Positions 1 through 12,020 are shown, counted from the stretch's first letter. The stretch is DNA of 64,000 nt from Megalonaias nervosa (GCA_016617855.1 JAECUM010031760.1:1-64000), one strand, 5' to 3'. Program-made: numbers and translations. The notes: generated by a model not told the origin, from the letters alone.

Positions 1-149
1 CTTGTGGTTTTTTTGTTGCTTTTTTTTTTTTAAAACATAACAGTAAGCTGTATTACATGTACGAGTATACATCTGTCTCAAGCAGTAAGCATGATTTCCT
101 GGACCGCAGAACATACACGTTTTGCAGTTCATATCATATGTGTGTCATG

Positions 150-153
<4 letters not shown>

Positions 154-196
<43 letters not shown>
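154..196. repeat. (AT)n microsatellite
   Basis: About 43 bases of uninterrupted AT dinucleotide. Confidence 0.97.
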
Positions 197-198
<2 letters not shown>

Positions 199-292
199 CA
201 TTTAGTTTGATTCTTTCACAGGTCGGATGTTAATGTTATCTTACTGTGCATACAACATTTTTTTATACTTTTTTTAAAAAGGAGACAAATTT

Positions 293-293
293 G

Positions 294-354
<61 letters not shown>
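293..354. repeat. compound (TG)n(AG)n microsatellite
   Basis: About 37 bases of TG repeat pass directly into about 25 bases of AG repeat. An open frame through it is purely repeat-encoded (Cys-Val then Glu-Arg) and is not a gene. Confidence 0.97.
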
Positions 355-355
<1 letters not shown>

Positions 356-1158
356 AATGGAAGGCAAATACTTTGTCAGTGGCTTGCAAATGACTTCTCT
401 ATATTTTCATTCCCCCCACCTCTCTCAATTAAATAGACACAAGTATTAAGTTTATTGCCACAATGATGATTCTGCATGTGATTGCCTTTTGTTTCATCAT
501 TAGTTCTTGTAAAAGGTAATGCAAGGGTCATAGCTTGGCCAAATATTCAGGTCAGCTATAAGCAATTCCTGTTTTGCATTTTCTCTTTCGTTTAAAATGT
601 GTTCACTACAAACAATGCATTATAATTTTCTCCATCAATGTAACGTACAATATGCTAGAGAACATCTCGCATGTATTGTTTAAAAGGTACTTCTTAATAA
701 GGACAAAGTAATACAAATATATGCCTTTGTTTTCTTAATCTCGGTCACCTAATGTTTGCAAATATAGAAGCATATTTGCTTCAAACGAGTGGATCACGGA
801 TGTATTTCATCGTGGGAGAAAAGCCCAGCATTTTCAGGAACGGCGAAGCGATGAGTGAAAATACTTTAGTTCTTCGAGCGCAAGATTGTTGTAATGAACG
901 AAACTGCTATATCACTTGGCAGGTCAATCACACATTTTTTGCATATTACATTAAAATGCAGATAACGATATCTACGTCTTAACCTTTATATTTTACTACA
1001 GTAGATAAAATCAACATTAAATATTCGACAGCATCATTACGACGAAACTATTATTCGATAATAAATACAAAGAGGCAACGAAAAAGAATCTTTATTATTC
1101 TTTGATTTTGCTTGAACTAGGGACGATGCCTTTGATCAAGTGCTAAATTATATCGCGA

Positions 1159-2160
1159 AATTGTATTTAAAAATGCTGTGAGAATGTTACGAAATGTCAC
1201 AGGAAAAACAGATAATTAAAACCGAACAAATACCTCTTTTGAAAGGTTGTATAATTTTATTAGTCGTGGCAATCAGGAGCAGCCCATTACGGATTAGTCT
1301 ACTAACCTGATTCAACCAATAGTTCAAGTGATATTTACTGGCACGTGTGGCAGGCGTAATGATTCTGCAATGTTGTGCGTATGTTCAATATTTATATATG
1401 TGAAACTAATTTGTATAAATACTATTCATCAAAATTAAGACTATGTCACTCAGATTTGGAAGCCAGTATATTCTATGCTTTACTCCCACATCAAGATTGA
1501 CCTGAGTTCCTGAATTAATAATACTGGTGGATAAAAGCGAAAGTAGACAGGATCAACATTATAATACAAGCAGTTATAAAATGTACAATAGATAAAACAA
1601 ACGAGAAGCTACAAATACAGGGAGTATTGGCTAGAAACTTATTTTATAGATAGAATGGGTTGTTAAATGAGTTTTCAAATTTGAAGAAGAAGATTCATTG
1701 AATTCTTGTGCCCCCTCCATTAAGAACCAGATTTTAAGATATCTACAATAACATTTCCAGTTCTACTTTATAGCACTTAAATACTTGCGGACAATGTGAA
1801 TATTAGTTATGAATAGATCATTGTCAGTTTCAGTTTCCTGTACATTTGAGGATAATAAATGTAATGCTGTTAATCAATAAAGTAAGAAGTAGAAACAAGG
1901 AAAGCGCTTATAGTATACTTGCAACATATTACTAAATGCATATTCAGTAGAGGTAATATCTTGTTGATATCTCGGCTGTTGTCTTTAATATTGATGCACA
2001 CCATAGACCAATCTCGCATTCTGGATCGAATTTGACATACCTCATTATGGCAGCGAACGAGACTATGACAGCAAAATCCAAGATATTATTATTTCTTAAA
2101 GAAATCCTGGCAGTCTAGATATAAATCGTTATATAATCAGATAACTGGACATTAGCTTGC
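1159..2160 (+). repeat. outer inverted repeat, left arm (pairs with 32861-33872)
   Basis: About 1.0 kb that reappears as its reverse complement at 32861-33872 with roughly 85-90 percent identity by eye. Shared stretches include the block around 1265-1345 (beginning GTCGTGGCAATCAGGAGC) and the block at 1975-2160 ending ATTAGCTTGC. Homology stops abruptly at both edges. I see no long ORF in it. It may be the distal part of the Polinton 1 terminal inverted repeat, separated from the proximal part by unmatched sequence, or an independent inverted duplication around the Polinton. Confidence 0.85.
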
Positions 2161-2692
2161 CGAGCTTGGCAGGACACATATCGGTAATTTACTATATAGC
2201 CATACTATTTCAAATCTTCGTGCTGTTACTTTTTTTAATCCAAACGTAATTTTGTTCAATAAATAGTCTTCAGAGTTATTTATCAAGCACAAAGAATTGT
2301 TTCTTTCAAATCGAATAATGTCATATTTAACGAAGTATATGAAGAAAGTTGCAACTGTCACTTTTGAAAATAGATTAATTGTAGATAATGCATATCACGT
2401 AATCGAAAAATGGAAGAACTATGGTAAACTGTGTCATGAAGAGAAATTTAGTTATATATTGCTTAAATCATGCGCAAACTGTTTCTACAGAAAAACAAAT
2501 AAATCTTGTTCCGATCCGTAGCGTTAACAAATACTTAGGTTGTGCAGAGATTGCAAAACAATTTTGGTACTACAGTGTTGATCCAAGTAGGTTGTAACAA
2601 ATTGCACGTCTTCAAAGTGGAAGTTAGTAGAAGCTAACAATGGACAAAAACAATGAACGAATTATACCATAATTGTATTCATGGCTAGATTG

Positions 2693-2892
2693 GGGGTTTT
2701 ATTTGTTTGTTTGCTTGCTGCTTTACTGCACAGTAACACAAGTAGATTATTTAGTGACGAGGCATTTTGAGCAAAATGCCTTCCTGAAGGACACACCGCG
2801 GTAGCTCACCTAGGCTGGTACGATGTTACGATTCGAACTCGTACATATTCGGTCGTAAGAACGGCACGCTAACCTCTAAGCCAGCGCGGACC
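2693..2892 (-). mobile_element. tRNA-derived SINE with 8-bp target duplication
   Basis: On the minus strand the element starts with a tRNA-like head near 2892. An A-box-like TGGCTTAGAGG lies about 10 bases in, and a B-box-like GTTCGAATC lies about 45 bases further, around 2830-2840. A non-tRNA body follows, and the 3' end near 2693 is CAAACAAATAAAACCCCC-like. The direct repeat CTAGATTG flanks it exactly (2685-2692 and 2893-2900). At 200 bp it looks full length. RNA polymerase III promoter boxes and target duplication define a SINE. The family name cannot be given without a repeat library. Confidence 0.85.
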
Positions 2893-3534
2893 CTAGATTG
2901 AGAAGCAAATAGTGTTCTAAGGTAGAAGTCACTGTCTTTCCGCAATATGTTTCTGAAATACATTTCTGGATTGTACAGATGACACCGGCAATATTTCCTC
3001 GTGAAGCCCATGTGATGGAATTATAAAAAACGTAGAATATGTAATATTATTTTTATTTTAAAGGAGAAATTAATCCAAGTATCCATATGTACAGTTATGT
3101 TTTGACTAGCTTTGCCCACTATGATTCAGTTTGAATCATATTTTAGCAATACTGAGGTAAAATTTGTAATAGTCTCACAAAAGAAAGCTTTCAGTCGAAC
3201 TATCACTACATAATTTTATTTTAATTGCTCATACATGATGATGGCATATGACAACAGTAGCTGCCTGATGACCATATAAAGTGATTCATAGTTTGCAAAT
3301 TTCAACACTGGAAGTGCAAACATCTCTCCGACAACAGCAGCTTTTGTCGTGTTTCCGTCTACATTCGGGTAAATGAAAACCTTGCATATTGTATTACACT
3401 TTATTTTAACAATTGTTTCCGTCTGGGAAGGTAAATGCATGAAAGGAATTGAAGTTTACCTTTTATTCGTAGGACACTATTATTTCACAAAGTCTGCGTC
3501 CATTAGGAAAATAAATTACGTATGAAGAATATGT

Positions 3535-3540
<6 letters not shown>

Positions 3541-3594
<54 letters not shown>
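3541..3594. repeat. (AT)n microsatellite
   Basis: Pure AT repeat of about 54 bases, followed by a short TTTA repeat. Confidence 0.97.
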
Positions 3595-3598
<4 letters not shown>

Positions 3599-3645
3599 TA
3601 TTTATTTATTTAAAATAACATGGCATTTAAAGTGTTGGTATAAAG

Positions 3646-3682
3646 CAATTTGATATACCAATACTATTGGTATATCAAATTG
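3646..3682. repeat. perfect 37-bp palindrome
   Basis: An 18-base arm (CAATTTGATATACCAATA), one central C, and the exact reverse complement. It would extrude as a perfect hairpin. It does not have the U-tract of a bacterial-type terminator and is not next to a gene. It could be the fused inverted ends of a small transposon or a replication/recombination by-product. Confidence 0.9.
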
Positions 3683-4211
3683 TGATCCGCCATGGCGCAA
3701 TAATACGCATATATAAACATTCCCGCGAGCGTCTGCAGTTGATCCTAGATCGATGATCAATTTCCATACATTAGTCACTAGTGACGTATGAAAATAACGA
3801 TGAAAAGTATTAATAATCCCCGTTTTCTAAATGAATTTAATATCATACACATTTTCATCACAATCCTTTCTGCTTTCTGTTCTACCCTCCCACCTCATGC
3901 ATAACGGACAAACTGCGCAGAAATGTAGAGTGAGAGAGAAAAGGAATTTGGGCTGGATTAAAATCTTGAAACAGAAATTACACCAAGTAACATACAAGAA
4001 TATGATTCGTCGTAACGACACGTGTGCACTTTCCTTGGGATTTATCTACAGTTTTTATCAATGATACATAGTTGCAAACCTGTAAATTCCTCGGTTACGT
4101 GGTACACATACTGTGATGTATTTAATGTTATGTTTTGTAGTTTTTTCTTAAACATACTATAATGTTCTAACAAATCGATTATTATTATTTAAATATGAAA
4201 ATGTCCAAAGG

Positions 4212-4212
<1 letters not shown>

Positions 4213-4262
<50 letters not shown>

Positions 4263-4409
4263 ACCACCGTAACAAGATACGGGCTAAACCTTATGAAACG
4301 ACGAACATAGAGGATTTTCGCTTGTGTCATCCCACGATATCATTGGACTTATGAATGATGGTAAAAGTTAAGCCAAACCGACCAAAGGATGAGAGAGAGA
4401 GAGAGGGAG

Positions 4410-4448
<39 letters not shown>

Positions 4449-4503
4449 AAAGTCAGACCGACCAAAGAGAGAGAGACAGAGACAGAGTTTTAAAATCAAA
4501 CAA

Positions 4504-4542
<39 letters not shown>
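4213..4542. repeat. clustered (CT)n and (GA)n microsatellites
   Basis: A CT tract (about 4213-4260) is followed by GA tracts (about 4390-4444 and 4508-4542). The two GA tracts are each preceded by a similar phrase (CCGACCAAAG / ACAAACCAGAG), suggesting local duplication of a GA-containing unit. The opposite polarity makes a potential CT/GA hairpin across about 170 bases. Confidence 0.9.
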
Positions 4543-4546
<4 letters not shown>

Positions 4547-5018
4547 TGGTCGGTTGTACTGTTGCTAAAGCAGAATAATGACTTAGATCAACTGTAAATA
4601 TATTAAAATAGTTTAATTACCTCCTGTTGGTTCGTCAGTTGGCTTAGTTTTTATTCCACATTAATTTCCATGAGCCGGTAGGTGAATGGTGTTGATGTGA
4701 ATGACGTAGCTATCCAAGTGTTGCTAGTGCTCTACTTTTGTCATTAAAACCATCTTTCATGTTTAAATCATAAGCGTGTATTATATTGATTTAATTAATG
4801 TGGAGCAAAATAGAAACCATGAAAAGAAAACAGTCAACTTATCAATATGCAGAGGTGATTGTAAATTAGCCACTAAAGGCATAGAAATACATTTTGTAGA
4901 GGACACAATCGGGGATATGAAGAGTTCATTCACTAAGTCAATACACAGCTGCTTGTAGTAAATCTGAACTCCGTTCAAAGGGCAAATATATGTATTTGTA
5001 CGTAATATAAATAAAATA

Positions 5019-5163
5019 TATGTACGGTATGTACGCTGTATCAATGATATAAAACTCGTTGTATAAAGTTTTCATTAAATGGAAACTCAAAAAGCTTCGT
5101 TTCCTTTTAATGAAAAATTCATACATCTCGTGGTATATCATTGATACAGCGTACATACTATAC

Positions 5164-5166
<3 letters not shown>
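5019..5166. mobile_element. 148-bp foldback / MITE-like element
   Basis: Arms 5019-5050 and 5135-5166 are 32-nt inverted repeats with about two mismatches. The pairing resumes inward (an AAAGTTTTCATTAAATGGAAAC-like block against the complementary block before 5125), so nearly the whole segment folds into one hairpin. It is too short to encode anything and abuts an (AT)n tract, a common MITE target. Overlapping open frames on the minus strand are by-products. Confidence 0.7.

Positions 5167-5225
<59 letters not shown>
5167..5225. repeat. (AT)n microsatellite
   Basis: About 59 bases of TA/AT repeat directly next to the foldback element. Confidence 0.97.
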
Positions 5226-5227
<2 letters not shown>

Positions 5228-7157
5228 GTCAGCATATATCGGAACGAAACTGCAGGCTAGCTTTTGCTGCTTAACTGTCCTTTCGTTACCTATAATACCA
5301 ATGTGACAATGCAACCAACAGTACAGCAAAATGTTTTTTTCAAGGTTGCATTAGCAAATCACTTTTCTATGGGATTTCATATGTTATCGGTTGGAAAGCT
5401 TTCAGACTTTGCATGGTCATCTATGTCGAAATGAAATTCGAAAAAGATTATGAAATTTGTTTTGGAGAGAATTCAATATAGTTCACAGATGTTCATATGG
5501 TTGTGCCTTTAGCGGACAAATGTTAGATTTCTCTCTAAAGGGCTCATGATGGTGCCAATAGGTGTTGGAATGATAGCTCCGACCTTATCTTCATCTTTCA
5601 AACGTCTGTATGCGATGAGGTACAGCCAGGCTAAGAGGATATGATTTGGTTGATTTTACAATGCAAGAATAGAGGATTGATTTGGGTGAGTACCTTTAGT
5701 ATTAACAAAGAGCAATAATTACTTTTACTTTTGCTGTTTTTATGAGCAAGGTGGTTATTCGGCAAAACATGTTTGCAATATTTGCACGTTGGGGTTGCTG
5801 CTTCTAGGTGAAGAGGAACTTTTATATCAAAAGTGTTGCATCAATGTCAACAAGGACAACAGAACGAGTCCAATCCATTGCGTCACCTCAGCAGAGATAA
5901 GATAAAATATTAATAGGCTGTGGTCATCAAGCATTCAGTATGATTTGTGAAAAACATAAACAGATTAGATTTCGAAACCTTTGATACTATTTTCTTTTAG
6001 TAATATTTGAACAAGATTTAAGCTAATTTGTTAATGACGATATATAGAATAAATACTCTTTGGTCAGTAGCAGATTAAATTGTCATTGGCGTATAACCAA
6101 AAGTTATTTCCTGGGTTAAGGCATTTAAATATATTGTCAATTTTTGATAAAGAAAAGGCTGACTGATAATGTTCCTATGAGGTAGATCTGCATCCTTAGG
6201 GCAGTTTTCAAATGGAGTGGTACCACCTTTAGCTTTAAATTGTATATTTAAAATTTATATGTAAAGGCGACCTTTTAAACCTAGGTCAAATAGGTCATTT
6301 GTTATGTTGTGCTTCCAAGCTGTGCCATTTGTCTCCAAGTCAAAATGACGGGTGGTATATCGTATTTTTATTATTATTAATGTTATCGTACCCTGGTCGA
6401 ACGTTCATCAGCTTCTCTAAGTGCTTGATACATCTGTGGTGATGTTTGCCAATCATATTCTGTACTGAAGTCCATATTGATATTACAGAGACAGGTGATC
6501 TTCTTCTCTTCTATTTGCTTGCTCTTATATATAAGAAGATTGGGGCCACTACGTTTTTGAAAAGTCATGTGTCAAATTTTATTCTTAGAGAGATAAAACA
6601 TTCCCCATCTGTGGTATTTTGTTTCCAATTTTTGCCCAAGACCATGATGTCTGGGAGTATTTATTCTTAAGCATATTGAGATGCGTTCTCTACCACACAT
6701 ATCTTAAACAACTTTCTTAAGAAAGGTCAGGTATACGAGATGGATTGCATATGGTTGCATATATGGGCCAGCATGATGATAAGGTAGGATGCTAGGATGT
6801 ATCATTAAGACGGCAAATATATTGCTTAGAAACAAAGTCTAATAGTTACCTTTAGTCCGACTCTCATTCACATCATTACATACCCAAAGTATATGGTGGA
6901 GTTAAAATGGTTAAAACAAAAGAAGTGTTCAATTAAACAGTTAAGATCTGATTCAAAGAAAAAGCATATTTGGAGGGATATATCTTGAAAAGAATGTAAA
7001 CATTTTGAGTACGGACACACAAGGGGCAATAACCCGAACTTTAAGTGCTGATATTAATTTGATTGTGTTTAAATGTGTTATGTGCAAAGATGGATACCTC
7101 TCTAACGTTCCTATTTGTATTTTTTGAATGGGTGTTTTATGCAATATCAACATAATG

Positions 7158-7751
7158 TATGATTTCAAGAACAAAGGGATTCGTTAATCACTAAAATAGC
7201 CTTTTAAAGTAATTGAACATTGTGAAACTCAATATTGATAACATCGCACCTGAAGATTCACATTACAAACCTATTAATCAGTCACAGGAATTGCTGGCCG
7301 TTTGTTGCTGCCAAAGTATTCTGTTGCTTTAGAGTGGAGGCCCAGCCTCTACTCAACAACCAGAATCCTCTACTTCAATGGCACGGAGTATCACCCACGG
7401 ATAACTGGCTTCTTCCCTTCAGGCGCCACCAAAGACATAAGGAAGATACAACTATGTTGTCTTGAACCCGTGAGGAAGTTAAGGTCAAAAAATATATTTC
7501 AGATGTACGTTTTGGAACCATTACAACCTAGTATGAGTACAGTGAAGACAGTCTTTTTAAATTTAGGTAACATAACGCTTTTCTGCTACCGGCTTTGAGA
7601 TCATGTATAAAAGATATATCAATGCATACACTGCTTAAACAACGTTTAACTGAGATAATCGATTTTTCATGCAGATGACACATTTTATTTATAGTCACAC
7701 CTTTTATGAACTGCTAGTCAGTTTTCTTACACAATGAATAAATATGATCAT
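7158..7751 (+). repeat. inner inverted repeat, left arm, distal block (pairs with 31487-32282)
   Basis: Matches the reverse complement of 31487-32282, starting at the shared GATTTCAAGAA motif. The central segment around 7290-7430 is nearly identical in both arms. An open frame here is present in both arms, but the differences between arms are mostly amino-acid changing, so it is probably not a gene. The block is cut at 7751 by the inserted element 7752-12020 and continues at 12021. This is best read as part of the Polinton terminal inverted repeat. Confidence 0.9.
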
Positions 7752-7902
7752 GGTCGCTCTCTCCTGAGGCTACTGTACAGCACCGAGAATTTAATATTGC
7801 ATTATCAATGGATCACCGAACAAAAAGCAAGGGGGAAATGTTTGTTATTGGTTGAATTGTTTTGACACATGGACAGTCTTTTCCACTATGAAAACAGATT
7901 CC
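7752..7902 (+). repeat. left terminal inverted repeat of the insertion
   Basis: Pairs with 11871-12020, differing at only a few positions. The shared core includes GAATTTAATATTGCATTATC and GACAGTCTTTTCCACTATG. Homology ends at ATTCC, exactly where the gypsy-derived sequence begins. Confidence 0.9.
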
Positions 7903-8363
7903 GGACTGAGAAATGTCAAGAGGCTTTCAATAGATTAAAGGCCATACTTAAAAGTGCACCGGTTTTAACAGCTCCAGATTTCAGTCAACCTTTCAAACTA
8001 TCTGTGGATGCAAGTGATGTTGGGGTTGGAGCAGTTTTGCTTCAAGATGACAAAAATGGTGTTGAACACCCAGTGTGTTACTTCTCTAAGAAATTAAATA
8101 AACACCAAAGAAACTACTCAACAATCGAGAAGGAATGCTTGGCTTTAATGCTAGCATTACAGCATTTTGAAGTTTATGTCAGCTCAGCTCCTTCTCCGGT
8201 TGTTGTGTTTAGTGATCACAACCCCCTTACTTTCATCAGCAGAATGAAAAATAAGAATCAAAGACTGTTGAGATGGAGTTTATTTTTGCAAGAGTACAAT
8301 CTTGACATCAGGCACATTAAAGGAAAAAATAATTTAATTGCAGACGCACTATCCCGTATATAG
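7903..8363 (+). pseudogene. pol: Ty3/gypsy reverse transcriptase C-terminus and RNase H (5'-truncated pol)
   Basis: An open frame of about 150 residues with the Ty3/gypsy thumb/connection followed by RNase H. Visible motifs are LTAPDFSQPF, then LSVDASDVGVGAVLLQ (first catalytic Asp), STIEKECLAL (catalytic Glu), VVFSDHNPLT (catalytic Asp) and the terminal IADALSRI common to metazoan gypsy pol. The RT palm and everything upstream are missing. The open frame extends about ten codons further 5', but those codons come from the transposon terminal repeat and are not pol. RNase H is the last pol domain here: a stop, a polypurine tract and the LTR follow without an integrase. That order fits Gmr1-like gypsy elements, where integrase precedes RT. 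Confidence 0.93.
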
Positions 8364-8509
8364 AAATGCCATTTTCATATACACCTTTGTGTAGATTCAT
8401 TAGAGTTCTTCTTATGTAAATGTTTTTTTTGTACCTCGTGTATAATTTACATCTGGTGGAAAAGAAAGCTTTATTACATAAATCTTTCTTATTTCTTTAT
8501 GGGGGAAAG

Positions 8510-9457
8510 TGTTACGACCCTGTAGTTAAATTTCATATGTGTTAAATTTAAATTCTTCTAATTCTTTGTTTCATTTTTATTTCATTTTTACATCATTAAA
8601 TGTAATTATTATTATTATGATGATTATGTTTGCATTGGTCTAATAGTTTGTTAGAAACATCGTATTTATTTAAAACGTAAATGTGACTCGTGTAAGCACG
8701 ATTTTTATATGACGGGTTTTGCGTAGCAAGTAAACATTCAGCAGTAGGTATGTAAATGATTGGCTAATGCTTGTTCAGGTTTTCGTAATGTCCAGATGGA
8801 TTGTGAAATCACACGTGTACTTCGTGCGTGTGTACATGTAATGACGCATTAGCTTGTTTTAAATGCTCAGTTACCTGTAAGAAATTTTTAGTCATTGAGA
8901 TAGTCAGAGTCGTAATCGTAGTCAGTCGTAGTTCAGAGTCACATCTTACAGAGTTTATAATACCTTAAGAAAGGTATTTCTGTGCTGGAAAGAGTTGCGC
9001 ATTCGTACAAGGAACAACATGTGTGTTGTTAGTGGTGGTAGCTGTATTTCATCTACTTTCTAAATAATTATTTTCCCTGGAGAACGACACTACTGGCTTT
9101 GGACAAAGACATTTGATGAAATTATTTCTAAATCGGAACAGAACAATATGAATTGTGCTTTACAGTGAAAATTCTGGACATTCTGTGTTAGCTTTCGTCT
9201 GACGTCATCATCCGCCATCTTGGATCGGAACTGAGATTCAGACTGTATCAATTTGGAACTGTTTATTCACAGGACTTGTGTGTTTTCACAAATTTAGAAC
9301 ATATTTTTTGGATCTTCTTCGTAAATCGTAAGTCTTGTTTCACCTATTTACCTTTTCACCGTGTTTTCTAGGAAAATAAATTGTTTTGGTTAAAATTTAC
9401 AAAGCTTGTTGTCTTCACTCTTTCTTTGTGTTACTTTGAACGAACCTATAAGTAACA
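8510..9457 (+). mobile_element. 3' LTR of the truncated gypsy element
   Basis: Begins TGTTAC right after the polypurine tract GGGGGAAAG (8501-8509) and ends GTAACA at 9457, giving the TG...CA ends and short terminal inversion typical of LTRs, with a length of 948 bp. It follows the RNase H stop by about 145 bases. No second LTR is present, consistent with 5' truncation. The exact 3' boundary rests on the TGTTAC/GTAACA symmetry alone. Confidence 0.8.
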
Positions 9458-11870
9458 CCACTTTCTTCTATAAGCACATGGTGTGCTTACTTCTACAGCT
9501 TGAAACATAACCACGCCTATCAGAATGTTGAGCCTGTTACAGTTTCTTAACCCTGTCCAGCCATCTATTAATTGACCGATACCTTTACTTTTATTTGTAT
9601 CGAGTTCCTGTAGGGTAAATTGTCCATAATCTGACAGAGACAACCTTTTCTACAATGTTCATTGATCAATTGATTCGACATATTGCCGCCAAAAATGCTG
9701 ATAATTATGGTAAAATAACAAAAACGTTCTAGAAGGTGGGGACATGATAATTCTCACTGCCGTAACCAATTAGTAAAAAGATATACTAAGCTTGGTAAAC
9801 AGTAATTTGTAAAATACGATCAATATTGTCCCAATGACCTCACACATTCTTTAGCTGCAATGAGAGGCCATCTCCCACTTGTTTATTGCAACACTAAAGC
9901 ATGTAGAGAATATCATATCTTCATAATCATCTACTCTGACACCGTTTTATACACAAAGGCTATGGAATAGCAGAGGTCATAAAAGAGAACAATATGTGCT
10001 GAAGGTTATTTGTTGTACTCCACTTACTGATTACTGAATAGAAGTTTTAGTCTTTTCGTTTGAACCAGAGAAAAGCAGAGCTGTGATTTTCTCTGCTTCG
10101 GATACGTAATCAGAAAGTGAGTTAAATCTTTAGATTATTATCTTTGTTCATATTTATATCTTCCCTGCGACGGTCATAAATGTTTAAAAGAATCCGGGAA
10201 CATGTTGGTCACAAGCCTGACAATAACCAATAAACTGAACACAAAAGATAAAGAAGAAAAATCCATAAAGGTCCATGATTTTCAGAACCGTAGGAACAGC
10301 GATTAGCGTAGAGTAATGGAAACATCATTAATATATAAGTAAACAGAGAAATTCAGAAATAAAAACAACCATCCACAAAATTGCCTACTAATGAGATAGG
10401 CAAGAATAATGCTAAGTAACAAAAAAGGATAACTTTCTATATTGGCTAATAAGAACAAGTATTGAAATAGCTCTATCTCCCTCAATGCCAGTCAGTTCCT
10501 TTAAAACGTTGTTGAGATACCGATTTTCATATTTTATTTCAATCAGGCAGTTATTATCTCGCTATACAGAGATTTTATAATATCGCACTTACATTCATCT
10601 CCATCGGAGTCCAAGGCTCCCAGAAGGAATATAATTCTAATATGTACGCCTTAATTAAGTATACTTAACACAATTGTTATTTGTTATAAAAACGATAAAA
10701 TCAAAACAACCTCTGTCTGATAATAGCCACAATGAATTAGGATTTAAATTAAGTTATATTATTTTCTGTGATCATCTCATTATCCATCGGAGATATCTGT
10801 ATGATATCTGGAAAACGAGATACGTGACATACGAAACCGTTCCTTATGTTTATTTTTCAGCCACTCGCATACAACTCACATTAAAAATTCTGGAAACTGC
10901 AATTGCACAATTAATTTACCATTATCGTCACAAATGAATATAGAATAAATAAACCACGAGACATTTAATTAGAAATACTTTTAGTATTGTTCTTTGCACT
11001 GACTTTGTCATGTATGTCTTTGCCCCTGAGTGACGTTTTAAACCAGCATTTTGGAATGTAATCAAACCTGCATTTACCACAGTTATAGGCCATGTCGACT
11101 TAAATGACTAAACTCTACAGAAGTTTCAGATTTCGTTTCCATTTATGTAATGAAATATCAGTGTATTTATTAACTGTCTAAATTATGTATTAGACGAAAT
11201 TTGTTAATCGATGAGATAGCAAACTAAATTACATCAGATGACATTTATTTAATTTTTTTAAATTTTAGCAATTATAAAGACTTCATATGTTCTTTTGTGT
11301 ATTGCTCGTGTATTTTCTCTGGTCTTTTGAGTTTCATTTTTTCCCAGATATCTCTTTGTCTGCTTCATTTGAACTAACGTTGTTCATTTAGTCTTTATAC
11401 ATTTGAAATCCCGTAGATAACTGTTATGTTACTACAAAGAGTGTCTATTTTCGCCATTATCTAACGATATTATCTTTAGTATTTAGATAACTGGGTCATG
11501 TTATAATGTGCTGTAAGTTTTTACATGAGCTAAATTGAAATCAGTTACATACAAAAATAATGATGATTATACACTGCAAATGGAAGATCAATACAAATCA
11601 GGTATATTGGTTGCATAGTGGAAACTTTGCGCTATTTACGTTGAACAATTTCTTGGACAACTGATCAGATTTTATGTTCACGATCCTTCGATTAGCATAT
11701 AACAGCCATCATTGTTCTCACTGACAAATAAGCATTTCTCCACATTCCTTCAGACGTTTGTTTAAAGTTTTCAGTTTTACTTTGCCAGTAGCGGTCTGTT
11801 CTAATATCCTTCGATTGTAGGCTATACTTGCAGCGTTAAGGGAATATTCCACTTTGCAAAATCACGTGAC
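9458..11870. other. interior of the TIR insertion, no gene recognised
   Basis: AT-rich, with only short open stretches and no recognisable motif on either strand. It would be where an autonomous relative encodes a transposase, but nothing of the kind is visible. Confidence 0.6.
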
Positions 11871-12020
11871 GGAATCTGTTTGCATAGTGGAAAAGACTGT
11901 CCATGTGTCAAAATAATTCAACCAATAACAAACACTTCCCCCTTGCTTTTTGTTCGGTCGTCCATTGATAATGCAATATTAAATTCTCGGTGCTGCACAG
12001 TAACCTCAGGGGAAAGCGAC
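11871..12020 (-). repeat. right terminal inverted repeat of the insertion
   Basis: Reverse-complement partner of 7752-7902. A plus-strand open frame of 99 codons (11880-12179) spans this repeat and the neighbouring Polinton repeat and is not a gene. Confidence 0.9.

Larger units (their letters stand above)
1..1158. other. left flank, no gene recognised
   Basis: AT-rich flank outside the palindromic repeats. It holds two microsatellites. One open stretch (752-982, plus) has a short Cys-containing, exon-like segment ending in a possible CAG/GT splice donor near 923, but nothing in it is recognisable. There is no trace of Polinton coding sequence on this side. Confidence 0.6.
2161..7157. other. 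unmatched spacer between outer and inner left repeats
   Basis: Five kilobases with no counterpart in the 0.58-kb right spacer (32283-32860). It contains a SINE, an (AT)n tract, a perfect palindrome, CT/GA microsatellites and a foldback element, listed separately. Short minus-strand open stretches around 5500-5620 and 6383-6568 read like decayed coding sequence, but I cannot assign them. I recognise nothing else. The size difference between arms implies insertions in the left arm or deletion in the right arm. Confidence 0.6.
7752..12020. mobile_element. 4.27-kb TIR-flanked insertion inside the left Polinton repeat
   Basis: Interrupts the left repeat. The right Polinton repeat shows the uninterrupted site around 31486 (CATGGTAGTAG). 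The insertion begins GGTCGCTCTC and ends with the inverted GAAAGCGAC, and the terminal repeats are about 150 bp (7752-7902 against 11871-12020). Flanking CATGGT and CATAGT suggest a target duplication of 3 to 6 bp, blurred by the palindromic target. No transposase is visible. The interior holds a truncated gypsy element and 2.4 kb of unassigned sequence, so this is a non-autonomous DNA transposon or foldback element carrying passenger DNA. Confidence 0.85.

Noticed and set aside
246..449. 67-codon frame
   Set aside because: Encoded by the TG/AG microsatellite.
752..982. Possible host exon with a DCCNERNCYITWQ-like segment
   Set aside because: Splice-like borders are present but no second exon, homologue or domain could be recognised; left as a remark in the flank entry.
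5138..5329. 63-codon minus frame rich in Tyr-Ile
   Set aside because: Encoded by the (AT)n tract.
6383..6568. 61-codon minus frame, protein-like composition
   Set aside because: No family recognised and surrounded by stops; not enough to call a gene.
7302..7598. 98-codon frame in the left inner repeat, partly conserved in the right repeat (31924-32139, minus)
   Set aside because: Differences between the arms are largely amino-acid changing and the frames diverge and end at different places. No motif; likely chance openness in a conserved non-coding repeat.
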